Positions 6,762 to 15,809 are shown, counted from the first letter of the stretch. The stretch: 39,555 nucleotides of DNA from an uncultured Bacteroidota bacterium (GCA_902771735.1 CACXXO010000020.1:1-39555); one strand, 5' to 3'. The notes: generated by a model from the sequence alone, not told the origin. Numbers and translations: made by a program.

Positions 6762-7616
6762 TCAACTTGCTGAGCCATTGTATATAATCCACTTTACGAG
6801 TGCCAAAATAGGTATCAATTCGACGATGCAAAGATAGTAAAAAAGATAGAAACTGGAGCTATTTGGAAGTGTTAAAAAAACTTTTATTCCTCGTCCAAAC
6901 CGTATGATGAAGGCCAGGGCAATGAATCCTCCAATGATGTAGAGCATCGCTGTTTGACCTCCTGGCAGGTAGAAGAAGGGAAACAGCAACACGGTCACCA
7001 CGGTAGCCTCCACCAAATGGAAGAAATAGTTGTTGATGATGTAGAGCGTCACTCCTGTTTTGTTTTCGAATGTGTTGCCCAGCAGGCGTAGTATGCTGTT
7101 GCGCAGGATGTAAAGCAATGCGGCTCCGATGGCAATCATCAGGTATCCTCTCAGTCCTGTCTGGGGCATGGCTATGTGGTGAACGGGCAGGCATACTGTC
7201 GCTACCACCAGCAGCCCCATGGGCAGCATCATCACGGTACGGTTCAGGTTGCAGTCGCGCACTAATCGTTCCATGGCTCTGCGGTCGACCAGTGCTTTCA
7301 TCAATGCCGGAAGTTTGATGGTGCGCAGATGGAAGTAGAGGCATATCAAACCTGTAAGTAGCAGCAGGCTGATGAATATCCAGGCGGGTTCGTGTGTGTC
7401 GGGTCTTTCGATGAAGTTTTGGTGTTGCACCTGCAGTGTATGGCGTTGGAAGAGCGACTTGCGGAATACCGTGTCCACCTTCTCGCGTGGACGGTGAATG
7501 GAGTCAAAGGGAATACCTGTGTCGACTTCTGCCGTGGACCACTCGATGGTGGTGTCCCATTGCCAGAATGGCAGTGTTTCCTGAAGGAGTAGGGTGTCGC
7601 TAAGGGTTTCTGGCAT
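6762..7616 (-). CDS. DUF4271 membrane protein
   Basis: 284 residues. The first 75 are polar, followed by roughly six to seven hydrophobic helices (ISLLLLTGLICLYF, MLPMGLLVVATVCL, YLMIAIGAALLYIL, then three more towards the C-terminus). Length, helix layout and position directly upstream of hemD match the Bacteroidetes DUF4271 family. Function unknown. It lies 20 bases before hemD and four bases after the C25 peptidase stop codon, so it is probably transcribed with both. Confidence 0.8.
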   Translation of the reverse strand: MPETLSDTLLLQETLPFWQWDTTIEWSTAEVDTGIPFDSIHRPREKVDTVFRKSLFQRHTLQVQHQNFIERPDTHEPAWIFISLLLLTGLICLYFHLRTIKLPALMKALVDRRAMERLVRDCNLNRTVMMLPMGLLVVATVCLPVHHIAMPQTGLRGYLMIAIGAALLYILRNSILRLLGNTFENKTGVTLYIINNYFFHLVEATVVTVLLFPFFYLPGGQTAMLYIIGGFIALAFIIRFGRGIKVFLTLPNSSSFYLFYYLCIVELIPILALVKWIIYNGSAS

Positions 7617-7620
7617 GGCT

Positions 7621-10600
7621 TTAAGGCTTTATGAGGATTATTTTCTGAGTGCTTCGCTGTCCGTCGAGGGTGCCGGTGGCGTAATAGATGCCTGCCTGCA
7701 ACGCCGAGGCATCCCAGTGGTGGGCCCCTTCGCTGGTCAGAGAGAATGAGGCTATGGTGCGCCCCATGACATCGCCGATGCTCACCGCTGTCCCCGGCCG
7801 ACCTTCTATCCACACCCCTTCGTTTGTCGGGTTGGGATAGAGTTTGATCTGGATTGCTCTGTCGGTTTGCGTAATGCGCAGGGGAGAAGGTTCGGCGCAA
7901 TCCCAGGCGTAGACACTGTCCCATAGCGCAAGCGGAATCTGTATGTCGTCAAGCCACACACAGTCGTCGCCTTGGCGGCCCGAGCCGTCTTTGGCATAGC
8001 GCCAGCAGAGGGTGTGCCGTCCCGCAGCTATCACGTGTGTGCGTTGGCGCCAGTCGCCGATGCCCCATGCTTCGGGTGTGAAAGCGCGTCCGTCGACCAA
8101 AAAGGTCATTTTGTCGTGGCGCTCCTCGGTCGAGGTTTTCACCCAGTAGCTCACGCTGTCTCTCATCGGCATTATCACCTCAAGGCATAGCTGCGTCAGT
8201 TGCCCGTCTTCGATGGCTCCCGAGCGGACACTGAAGTGGCCCGAATGGCTCTCCGTGCTGTCGAGAGTCCATGCCACACGGCCGTTGTTCTGCCAGGGGT
8301 GGCTGTCGAATCCCTGCTCGAAGCTGTCGATGCGCTCGCCGGGCTCCAGCCAATAGCGTTGTTCGTTGCGCCAACCGTCCAGATGAAGGGTGGTACCGAT
8401 GCCAAGGGCGCAGATGCTGTCAGGGGTGGAGAAGTCCAATATATTGGCGGTGTCGCTCCATTGCCCGAAGGGCAGTGTCTCGGCGTTGAGTCTCAGCGAA
8501 TCGGCAGTGCCGTCAACAGTGGCTTCCAGTCGGTAGCTGCGCTCCGGCAGCACACGCCGGGCCTCGCGACCGCTGGCATCCACCAGCCGAAGGGTGAGGG
8601 TGGGGTAGGTTACCTCCATGGTGTGGCGCAGCGTAAGGTCGCACAGCGTGCCCGAGCCCCACTCCCAAGCCATGAGGGTGGCTTGCCAATAGGGCTGGCT
8701 GCCGAGGGCTTCGACTGCCACCGGTATAACGACGGACCGGCGGGCACCTGCCGGCAGCGAGTCGATAATGGCTATCTGCTCTCGCAGCAGGGCACCATTC
8801 AGGGTGTCTTCGCCTGTCTGTGTCAATACAATTTTCAGTGTGTCGATGCTGCAGCGCCCGATATTCTCCACTATGCAACTCACGGTTGTGTCGCTGGCTT
8901 CCACCTCGCGCAATGCTACGCCGTACCCGATGTCGGCGTTTACCCTCAAGGTGTCGATGCGGGGCTGTAATCCTTGGCCGGTGGCAGTAAGGATGAGCGG
9001 CAGGGTGTCGAGAGTCTGGCTCAGACGGAGGGTGGCTTGTCCATGGCTGTCGATAGCGGCCACGCCCAGCAGCTGGCCGTCTTGCATGGCTGTCACGCGG
9101 GCTCCGGGAGTACCGCCCACATTTATTTCGCTACTGCCGTTGAATATGCTGTCGGCTATGGTGAGTTCGATATGCTGCGGCACCCCAATCCAGGGCCGCA
9201 GCGTCGGGTCGCCCAGCAGGCAGTAGATTTCCCAATAGAATTTTGCATATCCCGTGCCGAAGGCTGTGACGGCCAGATTGCCGGCCGCCAGCAGTTCACC
9301 CAAGGTGGCGATGGAGGGGTGGCTCCCTGTCAGGGCGTCAAAAGCCCCGCGTGCCGCGCTGTCGTAGGCAACATTCAGGGTTACTGGCCATTTGGGCCCT
9401 ACGGCCCAGTAGAAGTCCTCATACCAAAGTGTAGAGTTGGTGGCGCCTATCACACCCACGCCACCACCCACGGGCAGCCGCAGCAGTTGCTCGCCAAAGC
9501 CTGTGCCGCTGAATGTGTTGCTTTTGCAGCAGTTGTTCACATATACCATGGGCTGTGTTGCTGAGGCCTCCTCGACACGCCCGATGGTCAACGCCGGTGA
9601 GGTCCAGCCTCCTACGGTGCAGTGCGCCGTGTAGTTCAACAGGCTGGCTCCGTAGCCGATGGAGGATACGATGGTGTCAACCTGGGAACCCGACTGCGGG
9701 TTGTGGAACGTGAGTGTATCAATCTCGGGATGAGCCATTTTCGTCTCGCGACCCACGTAGTTGACCTGTGCGTTGGTGGTCAGTGGTGCAGGCGAATACT
9801 GCTCGTTGCCAGCCACCAGCAGCAGGCGCTTCAGCTGGGTGGTGTCGATGCTGTTAAACTGCTCGTAGCGAAGCGTCTTCTCCACTACGATGCGCAGCTC
9901 GGCCGTGTCGTTCACGGGCCAGCGTCCCAGCAGCGCTTCGGGAAGGTAGTCTCCCGTGAAGTCGGCATAGTAGAGGTCGGTGGTGTGCCCCTCGCCGTCA
10001 AGCGAGGTTTCGCCTATAAACGACTGTATCTGTGCCGCGTCGCCAACAAGCAGGATATAGTCGGGCGCTGCATGCAAAGGGTTCTCACTCAGGAAATAGG
10101 GCTGCATCATCTCTTTGATGCTGTCGCGCTTATAGGTTTCAACATAGAGCTCTTCCACATGGTAGCCCTCCTGCCGCTTCCATTGTACAAAATCCTGTAA
10201 ACCAGCTTCAAATTCGGGTCGCGACACAATTAGCAACACCTCTTCGCTTTTGGGGACGGGGGTAGAAACCTTGCTTACAAGTAGCGTTCCCTCAATGCTT
10301 TCCCATATCTTTACTCCACCGCTCACTGGATTGTAGGCCACCGGCCGCACAGTCAGGCGGTAGATCTCTTCGCGGCCCATGCGTCCGAGGTGTTCAACCT
10401 CCATCAGGTCGCCGCTGCGGTAGTATCCGTCTGTCTCATAAATCTTTGTATCGGGCTCGTAGCCAGGCCACGACTGGTCTTTGGCCCACCCTCTGACAAC
10501 CGGAGCCAGGGGGTACTCTCTCAATTCGGGCCAGAGGGTCTCTGTTATCTTCTTTTCTGCAATGTCGCTCACTTTCAATGTGCTGCCCGTCGGCAGTCGC

Positions 10601-10851
10601 AACAGCATGCTTGCCGTAGGCAGGTCGGGGGCATTCTCACGTCCTGTGCCGAAGGACATGCCGTTGCTTGTCATCCGCGAAAAATTCCATCCAACAAGCT
10701 CCAACCCCACTCCTTGCAGTTGGAAATCGACCTTCAACACCCCGTTCCCGGTGTCGTTGATGCGCAAATGGGGCGTTTTTGCCTCCTGGGCAAAACCCAC
10801 CGCGCATGCCAACAGGCACACCAGCAACACGATATGGCGTTTGACGTGCAT
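7621..10851 (-). CDS. Gingipain-like C25 cysteine peptidase with T9SS sorting domain
   Basis: 1076 residues from ATG 10851, chosen because it opens a signal peptide (MHVKRHIVLLVCLLACAVGFAQ). A pro-region runs to about residue 215. The C25 domain follows, with PDYILLVGDAAQI, DLYYADFTGDYLPEALLGRWP, catalytic His410 in NYTAHC, and Cys441 or Cys442 in VNNCC; the His-Cys spacing of about 31 matches gingipains. Beta-rich domains follow, then a C-terminal T9SS sorting domain (LYPNPTNEGVWI to the end). The protein should be exported by Sec and T9SS and anchored at the surface. PorU, the T9SS sortase, is also C25 and of similar size, but no porV neighbour is present, so cargo peptidase is the better guess. 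Confidence 0.88.
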   Translation of the reverse strand: MHVKRHIVLLVCLLACAVGFAQEAKTPHLRINDTGNGVLKVDFQLQGVGLELVGWNFSRMTSNGMSFGTGRENAPDLPTASMLLRLPTGSTLKVSDIAEKKITETLWPELREYPLAPVVRGWAKDQSWPGYEPDTKIYETDGYYRSGDLMEVEHLGRMGREEIYRLTVRPVAYNPVSGGVKIWESIEGTLLVSKVSTPVPKSEEVLLIVSRPEFEAGLQDFVQWKRQEGYHVEELYVETYKRDSIKEMMQPYFLSENPLHAAPDYILLVGDAAQIQSFIGETSLDGEGHTTDLYYADFTGDYLPEALLGRWPVNDTAELRIVVEKTLRYEQFNSIDTTQLKRLLLVAGNEQYSPAPLTTNAQVNYVGRETKMAHPEIDTLTFHNPQSGSQVDTIVSSIGYGASLLNYTAHCTVGGWTSPALTIGRVEEASATQPMVYVNNCCKSNTFSGTGFGEQLLRLPVGGGVGVIGATNSTLWYEDFYWAVGPKWPVTLNVAYDSAARGAFDALTGSHPSIATLGELLAAGNLAVTAFGTGYAKFYWEIYCLLGDPTLRPWIGVPQHIELTIADSIFNGSSEINVGGTPGARVTAMQDGQLLGVAAIDSHGQATLRLSQTLDTLPLILTATGQGLQPRIDTLRVNADIGYGVALREVEASDTTVSCIVENIGRCSIDTLKIVLTQTGEDTLNGALLREQIAIIDSLPAGARRSVVIPVAVEALGSQPYWQATLMAWEWGSGTLCDLTLRHTMEVTYPTLTLRLVDASGREARRVLPERSYRLEATVDGTADSLRLNAETLPFGQWSDTANILDFSTPDSICALGIGTTLHLDGWRNEQRYWLEPGERIDSFEQGFDSHPWQNNGRVAWTLDSTESHSGHFSVRSGAIEDGQLTQLCLEVIMPMRDSVSYWVKTSTEERHDKMTFLVDGRAFTPEAWGIGDWRQRTHVIAAGRHTLCWRYAKDGSGRQGDDCVWLDDIQIPLALWDSVYAWDCAEPSPLRITQTDRAIQIKLYPNPTNEGVWIEGRPGTAVSIGDVMGRTIASFSLTSEGAHHWDASALQAGIYYATGTLDGQRSTQKIILIKP

Positions 10852-10874
10852 TTTCACATTGTCTGTTTCCGATG

Positions 10875-10909
10875 CAAAAATACAAAAAAAATCCTTTCCG
10901 TCGGAAAGA
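10875..10909 (-). promoter_or_regulatory. Promoter of the C25 peptidase operon
   Basis: TATTTTTG at 10882-10875 on the minus strand is the -7 box, with CTTTCC near 10909 as -33 element. The leader to ATG 10851 is short, roughly 18 bases. The stretch CTTTCCGACGGAAAG (10910-10896) is a small dyad that resembles the -33 region of the promoter at 453-486. Confidence 0.6.
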
Positions 10910-10936
10910 AAAAGTGTCCGCTTGCCACCCCCTTGG

Positions 10937-11024
10937 TACCATCTACCTACCAACCCCCTACCAACTCCCTACCAACTCCTACCATCGTAGGTGTTGATAC
11001 CTGATTGACAGGTAGTTGAAATGT
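10937..11024. repeat. 11-bp phased palindromic array, copy B1 (C25/hisS divergent junction)
   Basis: Four forward units TACCATCTACC, TACCAACCCCC, TACCAACTCCC, TACCAACTCCT (10937-10980) meet the dyad CCTAC-CATC-GTAGG (10978-10991). Reverse-sense units GGTGTTGATAC, CTGATTGACAG and GTAGTTGAAAT follow in phase, and degenerate copies may continue to about 11046. The reverse complement of 10992-11024 aligns with the head of copies A1 and A2. TCCGCTTGCC (10917-10926) on its left also precedes copy B2. The remainder of the 10852-11161 gap holds two promoters and the shared 11061-11080 motif. Confidence 0.88.
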
Positions 11025-11060
11025 TTGTTAAATTTAGTTAAATGTACCCGTTTTTTACCC

Positions 11061-11080
11061 CTTTTCAACCCCTCGGGAAG
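11061..11080 (-). repeat. 20-bp flank motif, second copy
   Basis: The reverse complement reads CTTCCCGAGGGGTTGAAAAG, one base different from 429-448. It lies between array B1 and the hisS promoter. Confidence 0.75.
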
Positions 11081-11109
11081 GCGCCGTCCGGAGGCGGCAA
11101 AAAATAAAT

Positions 11110-11140
11110 TTTGCCATTTCGGCCTTTATTCGTAATTTTG
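11110..11140 (+). promoter_or_regulatory. Promoter of hisS
   Basis: TTTG (11110-11113, in a TTTTGCC context) and TAATTTTG (11133-11140) are 19 bases apart, a good Bacteroidetes promoter. The transcript should start near 11146. Confidence 0.72.
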
Positions 11141-11161
11141 CAGTTTCAAAAAATGAATGCT

Positions 11162-12514
11162 ATGGCTACTGTTAAATGCTCAATCCCCAAGGGTACGCGC
11201 GATTTCCTCCCGATAGAGATGGCTCGCCGCAACTATATTTTCGACACTATCCGCTCGGTCTTCCGCGCTTTCGCCTTTGAACCTATCGAAACTCCGTCGC
11301 TCGAGAACCTTTCGACGCTCATGGGCAAATATGGCGAAGAGGGCGACAAACTGTTGTTCAAGGTGCTCAATTCGGGCAACTTCATGGAGAATGTTGATTT
11401 CCAACAGGATTATCACAAGGTGGCACCGCAGATTTGTGACCGTGGCCTGCGCTATGACCTCACCGTTCCCTTCGCCCGTTTCGTTGTCCAGCATCGCGAC
11501 CAGATCACCTTCCCCTTCCGCCGCTACCAACTGCAGCCTGTGTGGCGTGCCGACCGGCCGCAGAAGGGTCGCTACAGAGAATTCTATCAGTGCGACGCCG
11601 ACATGATTGGCTCCACCTCGCAACTCAACGAGCTCGAGCTGGTGCAGATGATCGACATGGTTTTCGGCAAGTTGGGCGTCAATGTGGTGGTGAAAATCAA
11701 CAACCGCAAGGTGCTTGCCGGTATCGCCGAGATGATTGGTGCACCCGACAAAATTGTCGACATCACCGTGGCCATCGACAAGTTGGACAAGATAGGTCTC
11801 GACAATGTGCGTGCCGAGTTGGCCGAACGAGGCCTTACGACAGAACAGATCTCCGCCCTCGACCCTGTGTTTTCGCTCACGGGAAGCACCGAGCAAAAAA
11901 TCAGTGCTTTGGAGCAGATGTTCGCCAACGTGGAAGTGGGCGCCAAGGGCGCCGCCGAACTGAAAGAATTGTTCGGCCTCATCACGGCGTCACAGATGCA
12001 TTGTGACATTGAACTTGACCTCACCCTCGCCCGAGGGCTGAACTATTATACCGGCGCCATCTTCGAGGTGAAAGCCAAGGATGTACAGATTGGAAGCATC
12101 TGTGGTGGAGGCCGTTATGATAATCTCACCGGCATCTTCGGCATGCCCGACGTCAGTGGCGTGGGCATCTCGTTCGGGGCCGACCGCATCTACGACGTGC
12201 TCACCGAACTCGACGCCTTCCCCAAGGACCTGGCACAGGCCGCCACGGTGCTTTTCATCAACTTCGGCCCTGCTGAGCAGGCCGCCTGCATCCGCGCCGC
12301 CGCGCAACTCCGCGCCGAAGGAGTGGCAACGCTGGTCTATCCCGAAGCTGCCAAGATGAAGAAACAGATGGACTACGCCAACCGCAAAGGGGTTCCCTTT
12401 GTGGCTTTCATCGGCGAAAGCGAACTTCAAAACGGTACCGTCACCCTCAAGAATATGACCGACGGCAGTCAGCAGACCATGACCGTCGACGAAATGGTTT
12501 GCCGTCTGAAATGA
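11162..12514 (+). CDS. hisS: Histidyl-tRNA synthetase
   Basis: About 450 residues of class II histidyl-tRNA synthetase. Visible are [11 protein letters not shown] at the N-terminus, motif 2 [25 protein letters not shown], the histidine-A motif [14 protein letters not shown] and CGGGRYDNL, then motif 3 [15 protein letters not shown]. The C-terminal anticodon-binding domain follows ([24 protein letters not shown]). I prefer ATG 11162 (MATVKCS); ATG 11153 would add three residues and is also possible. The last four bases overlap the next gene as ATGA. Confidence 0.97.
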   Translation: MATVKCSIPKGTRDFLPIEMARRNYIFDTIRSVFRAFAFEPIETPSLENLSTLMGKYGEEGDKLLFKVLNSGNFMENVDFQQDYHKVAPQICDRGLRYDLTVPFARFVVQHRDQITFPFRRYQLQPVWRADRPQKGRYREFYQCDADMIGSTSQLNELELVQMIDMVFGKLGVNVVVKINNRKVLAGIAEMIGAPDKIVDITVAIDKLDKIGLDNVRAELAERGLTTEQISALDPVFSLTGSTEQKISALEQMFANVEVGAKGAAELKELFGLITASQMHCDIELDLTLARGLNYYTGAIFEVKAKDVQIGSICGGGRYDNLTGIFGMPDVSGVGISFGADRIYDVLTELDAFPKDLAQAATVLFINFGPAEQAACIRAAAQLRAEGVATLVYPEAAKMKKQMDYANRKGVPFVAFIGESELQNGTVTLKNMTDGSQQTMTVDEMVCRLK

Positions 12515-13530
12515 AGCGCCTGTTGTTTATAGCATTCCTACTCCTGCCCCTGAGCCTTGCGGCACAGGTGGTGGCGGATACCGTCGCCGAGGTGGGCGTT
12601 GGCGAGTGGCTGAACAACGAGGCGTCGGCGCCCCGTGTCATGATGCCGGCACCGCCTCAGCCCGACACCGTCTACGTCCTCCGCACCGACACCCTCCGCC
12701 TCTACCGCACCGACACCCTCCATGTCTACCACACCGATACCGTCATCCGTCGCGAGGCCGACACGGCGGCTCTCCGTGCACTGCAGGACAAAGAAGTGTT
12801 CTACCGCGAAATCCTCTCTGCCAACGGCGTAGACAAGGAGAAACTCGAGGCCGAGCGCAACTACTACATCCACATGGTCGACTCGCTGCGGGCTTTGGTG
12901 CGCATCGCCGAATTGGAAAATGTGCGCAAGGAAGAGGCCAACAAATACTTGGAAGAGAGGGCTAAGGCCGCCGAAGAGCGTGTGGCCCTGGCTACCAACC
13001 GCAAGAAGAAAGTGCGCCCCATCCAGGGCGTGGCCATGCGTTTCTATCGCACCCCCGACTGGGAAATACGCCTCAAGGCCGGCGCCACCACGGGCACCTA
13101 CGACCGCTACATCTCCAACCGTAATGCCGGCGATGTGGAGTTTGACTATGTCACCGGCGCCTCGGTGATGCTGTGGGATTTGACCAAGTTTTTCAATCGT
13201 TCGCACACGTTGGGCAACGACAGCACGGGACGGCAGATTCGTCGCTTCGACCAGGATTTCGCCTACGACATCGGCTTCTATGTCGGTTTCGGAGGAAGCA
13301 ACCTGTTCAAGAATTTCTATGCCGGTTTCAGCTTCCGCTTCGTCGACTTCTTTTACCTCACTTTTGGATGTAATATCGCCGAATACCAGGTGCTGAAAGA
13401 TGGTTATGGCAACGGCGACATCATCGGCAACAGCCTTAGCATCGACGATGTCACGGCCAAAGCCTGGCTGTTGAAGCCTTTCCTTTCCTTAAGCATCGAT
13501 TTGGATTTCCTCAGCTATATCAAGAAATAA
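12511..13530 (+). CDS. Outer-membrane beta-barrel protein with octapeptide-repeat stalk
   Basis: 339 residues, unrecognised family. A signal peptide ([19 protein letters not shown]) is followed by a Pro-rich spacer. Then four consecutive eight-residue repeats run from residue 52: [33 protein letters not shown] charged coiled coil covers about residues 84-165 ([29 protein letters not shown]). The C-terminal half is rich in alternating aromatic strands ([38 protein letters not shown]) and ends in LSYIKK, as expected for a small barrel. It overlaps hisS by four bases. The coiled coil plus barrel suggests a trimeric or stalked envelope protein; this is inference. Confidence 0.75.
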   Translation: MKRLLFIAFLLLPLSLAAQVVADTVAEVGVGEWLNNEASAPRVMMPAPPQPDTVYVLRTDTLRLYRTDTLHVYHTDTVIRREADTAALRALQDKEVFYREILSANGVDKEKLEAERNYYIHMVDSLRALVRIAELENVRKEEANKYLEERAKAAEERVALATNRKKKVRPIQGVAMRFYRTPDWEIRLKAGATTGTYDRYISNRNAGDVEFDYVTGASVMLWDLTKFFNRSHTLGNDSTGRQIRRFDQDFAYDIGFYVGFGGSNLFKNFYAGFSFRFVDFFYLTFGCNIAEYQVLKDGYGNGDIIGNSLSIDDVTAKAWLLKPFLSLSIDLDFLSYIKK

Positions 13531-13551
13531 CTCAGCTCCAGATGCTGAGTT
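13529..13551. terminator. Hairpin across the convergent stop codons
   Basis: AACTCAGC and GCTGAGTT form an 8-bp perfect stem with a seven-base loop. The stem includes part of the stop codon of the upstream gene and the last codons of lpxK, whose stop codons are one base apart. There is no strong T-run, so termination would be weak. Confidence 0.5.
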
Positions 13552-14608
13552 TGGAGAGGAATGAAATGTTTTCGCGGACTGCCGACTCGATAAGATGGTC
13601 GAAGTCTTTGTCGTTTTCTTTGTGGAAAGCTACCCGGATGGGGAGGACGCGGAATGGCAGGTCCCCAGTGAGGCCATGTAGACGCATGGCATCTTTCTCG
13701 GTGGTAATGATGATGTTGTTTGCGCCCGGGAGCGCGGCAAAGGTTTCGCGTATGCGGGCAATGTCGTGAGCTGTAAAGTCGTGGTGGTCGCCAAAGGCCA
13801 TGTGCTGCACTTTGACGCTGCGGCGCAATTCGGCGAGCAGGGGGTCGGGATGTGCTATGCCGGTGACACAAAGGACGTTGTCAACACGACGCAGGTCGAC
13901 CGGGGCGGGTTGGCCGTCAAGGGTCTGCAGCTCACCATAGGCGAAATAGGAGAAGAAGACTTTCTGGTAGTTTAGTAGTTTGAGGTCGTGGAGGATGTTG
14001 TGCTTTTCCACGGGGTTGAGGATGGCAGGACATTTGGTGACGATGACGATGTTGGCGCGGAAACGTGCTTTTTTGAACTCGCGTAGGTCGCCGTAGGGGA
14101 GGATGTGGTCGGCGAAGTAGGGGTGGCTGTACTCCGTCAGCAGTATGTTGATGCTGGGTTTGATGGCGCGGTGCTGGAAGACATCGTCGAGGATGATGAG
14201 TTGGGGCTTCTGCTCCTGCTCCATCAGTTGTTTCACACCTTCTACACGTTTCTCGCACACGGCTACCTGTACCTGAGGAAACTTGCTTGCAATCATGGCG
14301 GGTTCGTCGCCAAGGAGGGAGGCGTCGTGGTTGCCGTCGTCTATTGCGTAGCCCTTGCTCTTGCGCTTGTATCCGCGGCTGAGGACGGCGGTGGGGTATT
14401 TGTCGGCAAGGAGCCTGATGAGGTATTCCACATGCGGTGTCTTGCCGGTGCCGCCAGTAGAAAGGTTCCCCACACCAATTGTCGTGATGTGGGGAGCCTC
14501 TTGTTTCTTGATGCCCAGCGCATAGAACAAATTACGGAAACGCACCCCCACCGCATACCACATGGTCAGCGGGAAGAGTGCGTAGGAGATGTTCTTGCGG
14601 AAGGACAT
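13532..14608 (-). CDS. lpxK: Tetraacyldisaccharide (lipid A) 4'-kinase
   Basis: 358 residues. LpxK phosphorylates the 4' position of the lipid A disaccharide at the inner membrane. The glycine-rich P-loop GVGNLSTGGTGKTP is at residues 46-59, preceded by a membrane-associating N-terminus (ISYALFPLTMWYAVGVRFRNLFY). SRGYKRKSKG, LGDEPAMIA, LIILDDVFQHR and TTEKDAMRL are family motifs. It begins at the base directly after the rubrerythrin stop codon, so it is probably cotranscribed with an oxidative-stress gene, an unusual partner. Confidence 0.96.
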   Translation of the reverse strand: MSFRKNISYALFPLTMWYAVGVRFRNLFYALGIKKQEAPHITTIGVGNLSTGGTGKTPHVEYLIRLLADKYPTAVLSRGYKRKSKGYAIDDGNHDASLLGDEPAMIASKFPQVQVAVCEKRVEGVKQLMEQEQKPQLIILDDVFQHRAIKPSINILLTEYSHPYFADHILPYGDLREFKKARFRANIVIVTKCPAILNPVEKHNILHDLKLLNYQKVFFSYFAYGELQTLDGQPAPVDLRRVDNVLCVTGIAHPDPLLAELRRSVKVQHMAFGDHHDFTAHDIARIRETFAALPGANNIIITTEKDAMRLHGLTGDLPFRVLPIRVAFHKENDKDFDHLIESAVRENISFLSKLSIWS

Positions 14609-15151
14609 TTATTTGTTGAAGTAGCGGTTCAGCAGGCCTTCGAGGGCTTTGCCGTGGCGGGCCTCGTCGCGGGCCATCTCGTGGACGGTGTCGTGGATGG
14701 CGTCGAGGTTGAGGGCTTTGGCGCGCTTGGCGAGGTCGGTCTTGCCGGCGGTGGCACCGTATTCGGCGTCGACGCGCATCTTGAGGTTCTCCTTGGTGCT
14801 GTCGGTCAGCACTTCACCCAGCAGCTCGGCGAACTTGGCGGCGTGCTCGGCCTCCTCAAAGGCGGCTTTCTCCCAGTAGAGACCCACCTCAGGATAACCC
14901 TCGCGGTGAGCCACGCGGGCCATGGCCAGGTACATACCCACCTCTTTGCATTCGCCTTCGAAGTTGGCGCGGAGGTCCATTTTGATGTCTTCGGGGGCAT
15001 CTTTGGCTACTCCGACGATATGTTCGGCGGCCCAGGTCTTGATGTCCTCTTTCACTTCCTGCATGGGTTTGCCGCAGATGGGGCATTTTTCGGGCATTTC
15101 GTCTCCTTCATAGACGTAGCCGCACACGGGGCAGATAAACTTTTTGCTCAT
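14609..15151 (-). CDS. rbr: Reverse rubrerythrin (N-terminal rubredoxin, C-terminal diiron ferritin-like domain)
   Basis: 180 residues. Four cysteines in CPVC (Cys7, Cys10) and CPIC (Cys23, Cys26) form an N-terminal rubredoxin-type iron site. A ferritin-like four-helix domain follows with diiron ligands in [20 protein letters not shown] and DEARHGKAL. Having the iron-sulfur-like centre first is the reverse rubrerythrin order, known as an NADH-linked peroxidase or oxidase partner in anaerobes. It has its own promoter and leads directly into lpxK with no spacer. Confidence 0.95.
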   Translation of the reverse strand: MSKKFICPVCGYVYEGDEMPEKCPICGKPMQEVKEDIKTWAAEHIVGVAKDAPEDIKMDLRANFEGECKEVGMYLAMARVAHREGYPEVGLYWEKAAFEEAEHAAKFAELLGEVLTDSTKENLKMRVDAEYGATAGKTDLAKRAKALNLDAIHDTVHEMARDEARHGKALEGLLNRYFNK

Positions 15152-15196
15152 AATTGTCTTGTTTTTAGGATTAATATTCTTGTTCTATTTCAAGTG

Positions 15197-15230
15197 CAAA
15201 GATACACACTTTTTGTGATATGGAGAAATA
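15197..15230 (-). promoter_or_regulatory. Promoter of rubrerythrin with possible dyad
   Basis: TATCTTTG at 15204-15197 on the minus strand is the -7 box. Between the two promoter elements lies CACACTTTTTGTG (15205-15217), an imperfect dyad that could be an operator. The -33 element is poorly defined. Confidence 0.55.
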
Positions 15231-15248
15231 TTTTTAATAAACATCAAA

Positions 15249-15274
15249 AAAGCCCCGCTGATGAGCGAGGCTTT
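15249..15274 (-). terminator. Terminator of the rubredoxin-ferritin unit
   Basis: On the minus strand AAAGCCTCGCT pairs with AGCGGGGCTTT (one G-T pair, four-base loop), followed by further Ts. It lies 20 bases after the ferritin stop codon. Confidence 0.8.
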
Positions 15275-15293
15275 AGCTGTTGATTTAAGCCCA

Positions 15294-15809
15294 TTAGTCG
15301 AGCACCAGGCTGGGGGCGCTGTAGGTGCGGGCGGCGAGCTCCTGGTTGAGCATATAGAGGCTCTTGGGGTCGCTGCCGAACAGCTCCATCTTGGTGATCA
15401 TGTCGCGGGCATTGGTCTCCTCCTCACCCTGCTCCTTGACGAACCAGTCGAGGAACTGCATGGTGCGGAAGTCCTTCACCTTGTAGGCGGCGTCATAGAT
15501 GGTGTGTATGCTAGCGGTGACATACTCCTCGTGCTCCAGGCCGGCCTTCAGCACATCCATATCTTTCTTGTACTTCTTGTCGGGCTTGGCGATGGCGTCC
15601 AGGGTGATGGGGCAGTCGTTGTTCTGCATGTACTTGTAGATGAGCATGGCGTGGTCGCGCTCCTCCATGGCCTGGATCATGTACCAGTTGGCGAAGCCGG
15701 CGAGGCCGCGTTTGTCGAAATAGTTGTTCATGTCGAGATACAGGTAGCCGCTGTAGAGCTCTTTGTTGATCTGCTCGTTGAGCAGGTCGGAAACTTTCTT
15801 GTTAAGCAT
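15294..15809 (-). CDS. ftnA: Non-haem ferritin
   Basis: 171 residues of bacterial ferritin (Ftn). Ferroxidase ligands are visible in INKELYSGYLYL (Glu17), EERDHA (Glu50, His53) and KEQGEEETNA. There is no haem-binding bacterioferritin signature. It oxidises and stores iron in a 24-mer shell, limiting Fenton chemistry. It starts 18 bases after the rubredoxin gene and ends at a hairpin terminator, so the two form a unit. Confidence 0.96.
   Translation of the reverse strand: MLNKKVSDLLNEQINKELYSGYLYLDMNNYFDKRGLAGFANWYMIQAMEERDHAMLIYKYMQNNDCPITLDAIAKPDKKYKKDMDVLKAGLEHEEYVTASIHTIYDAAYKVKDFRTMQFLDWFVKEQGEEETNARDMITKMELFGSDPKSLYMLNQELAARTYSAPSLVLD

Noticed and set aside
7621-10851. Assignment of the C25 protein as PorU, the T9SS sortase
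   Set aside because: Size and fold are compatible, but there is no porV neighbour and the catalytic region reads like gingipain cargo; left as an alternative only.
10852-10953. 34-residue extension of the C25 peptidase
   Set aside because: It would translate the promoter and part of array B1, and would bury the signal peptide.
15152-15293. Small RNA gene between rubrerythrin and ferritin
   Set aside because: The only structures are the rubrerythrin promoter and the ferritin terminator hairpin; no independent promoter-terminator pair is seen.
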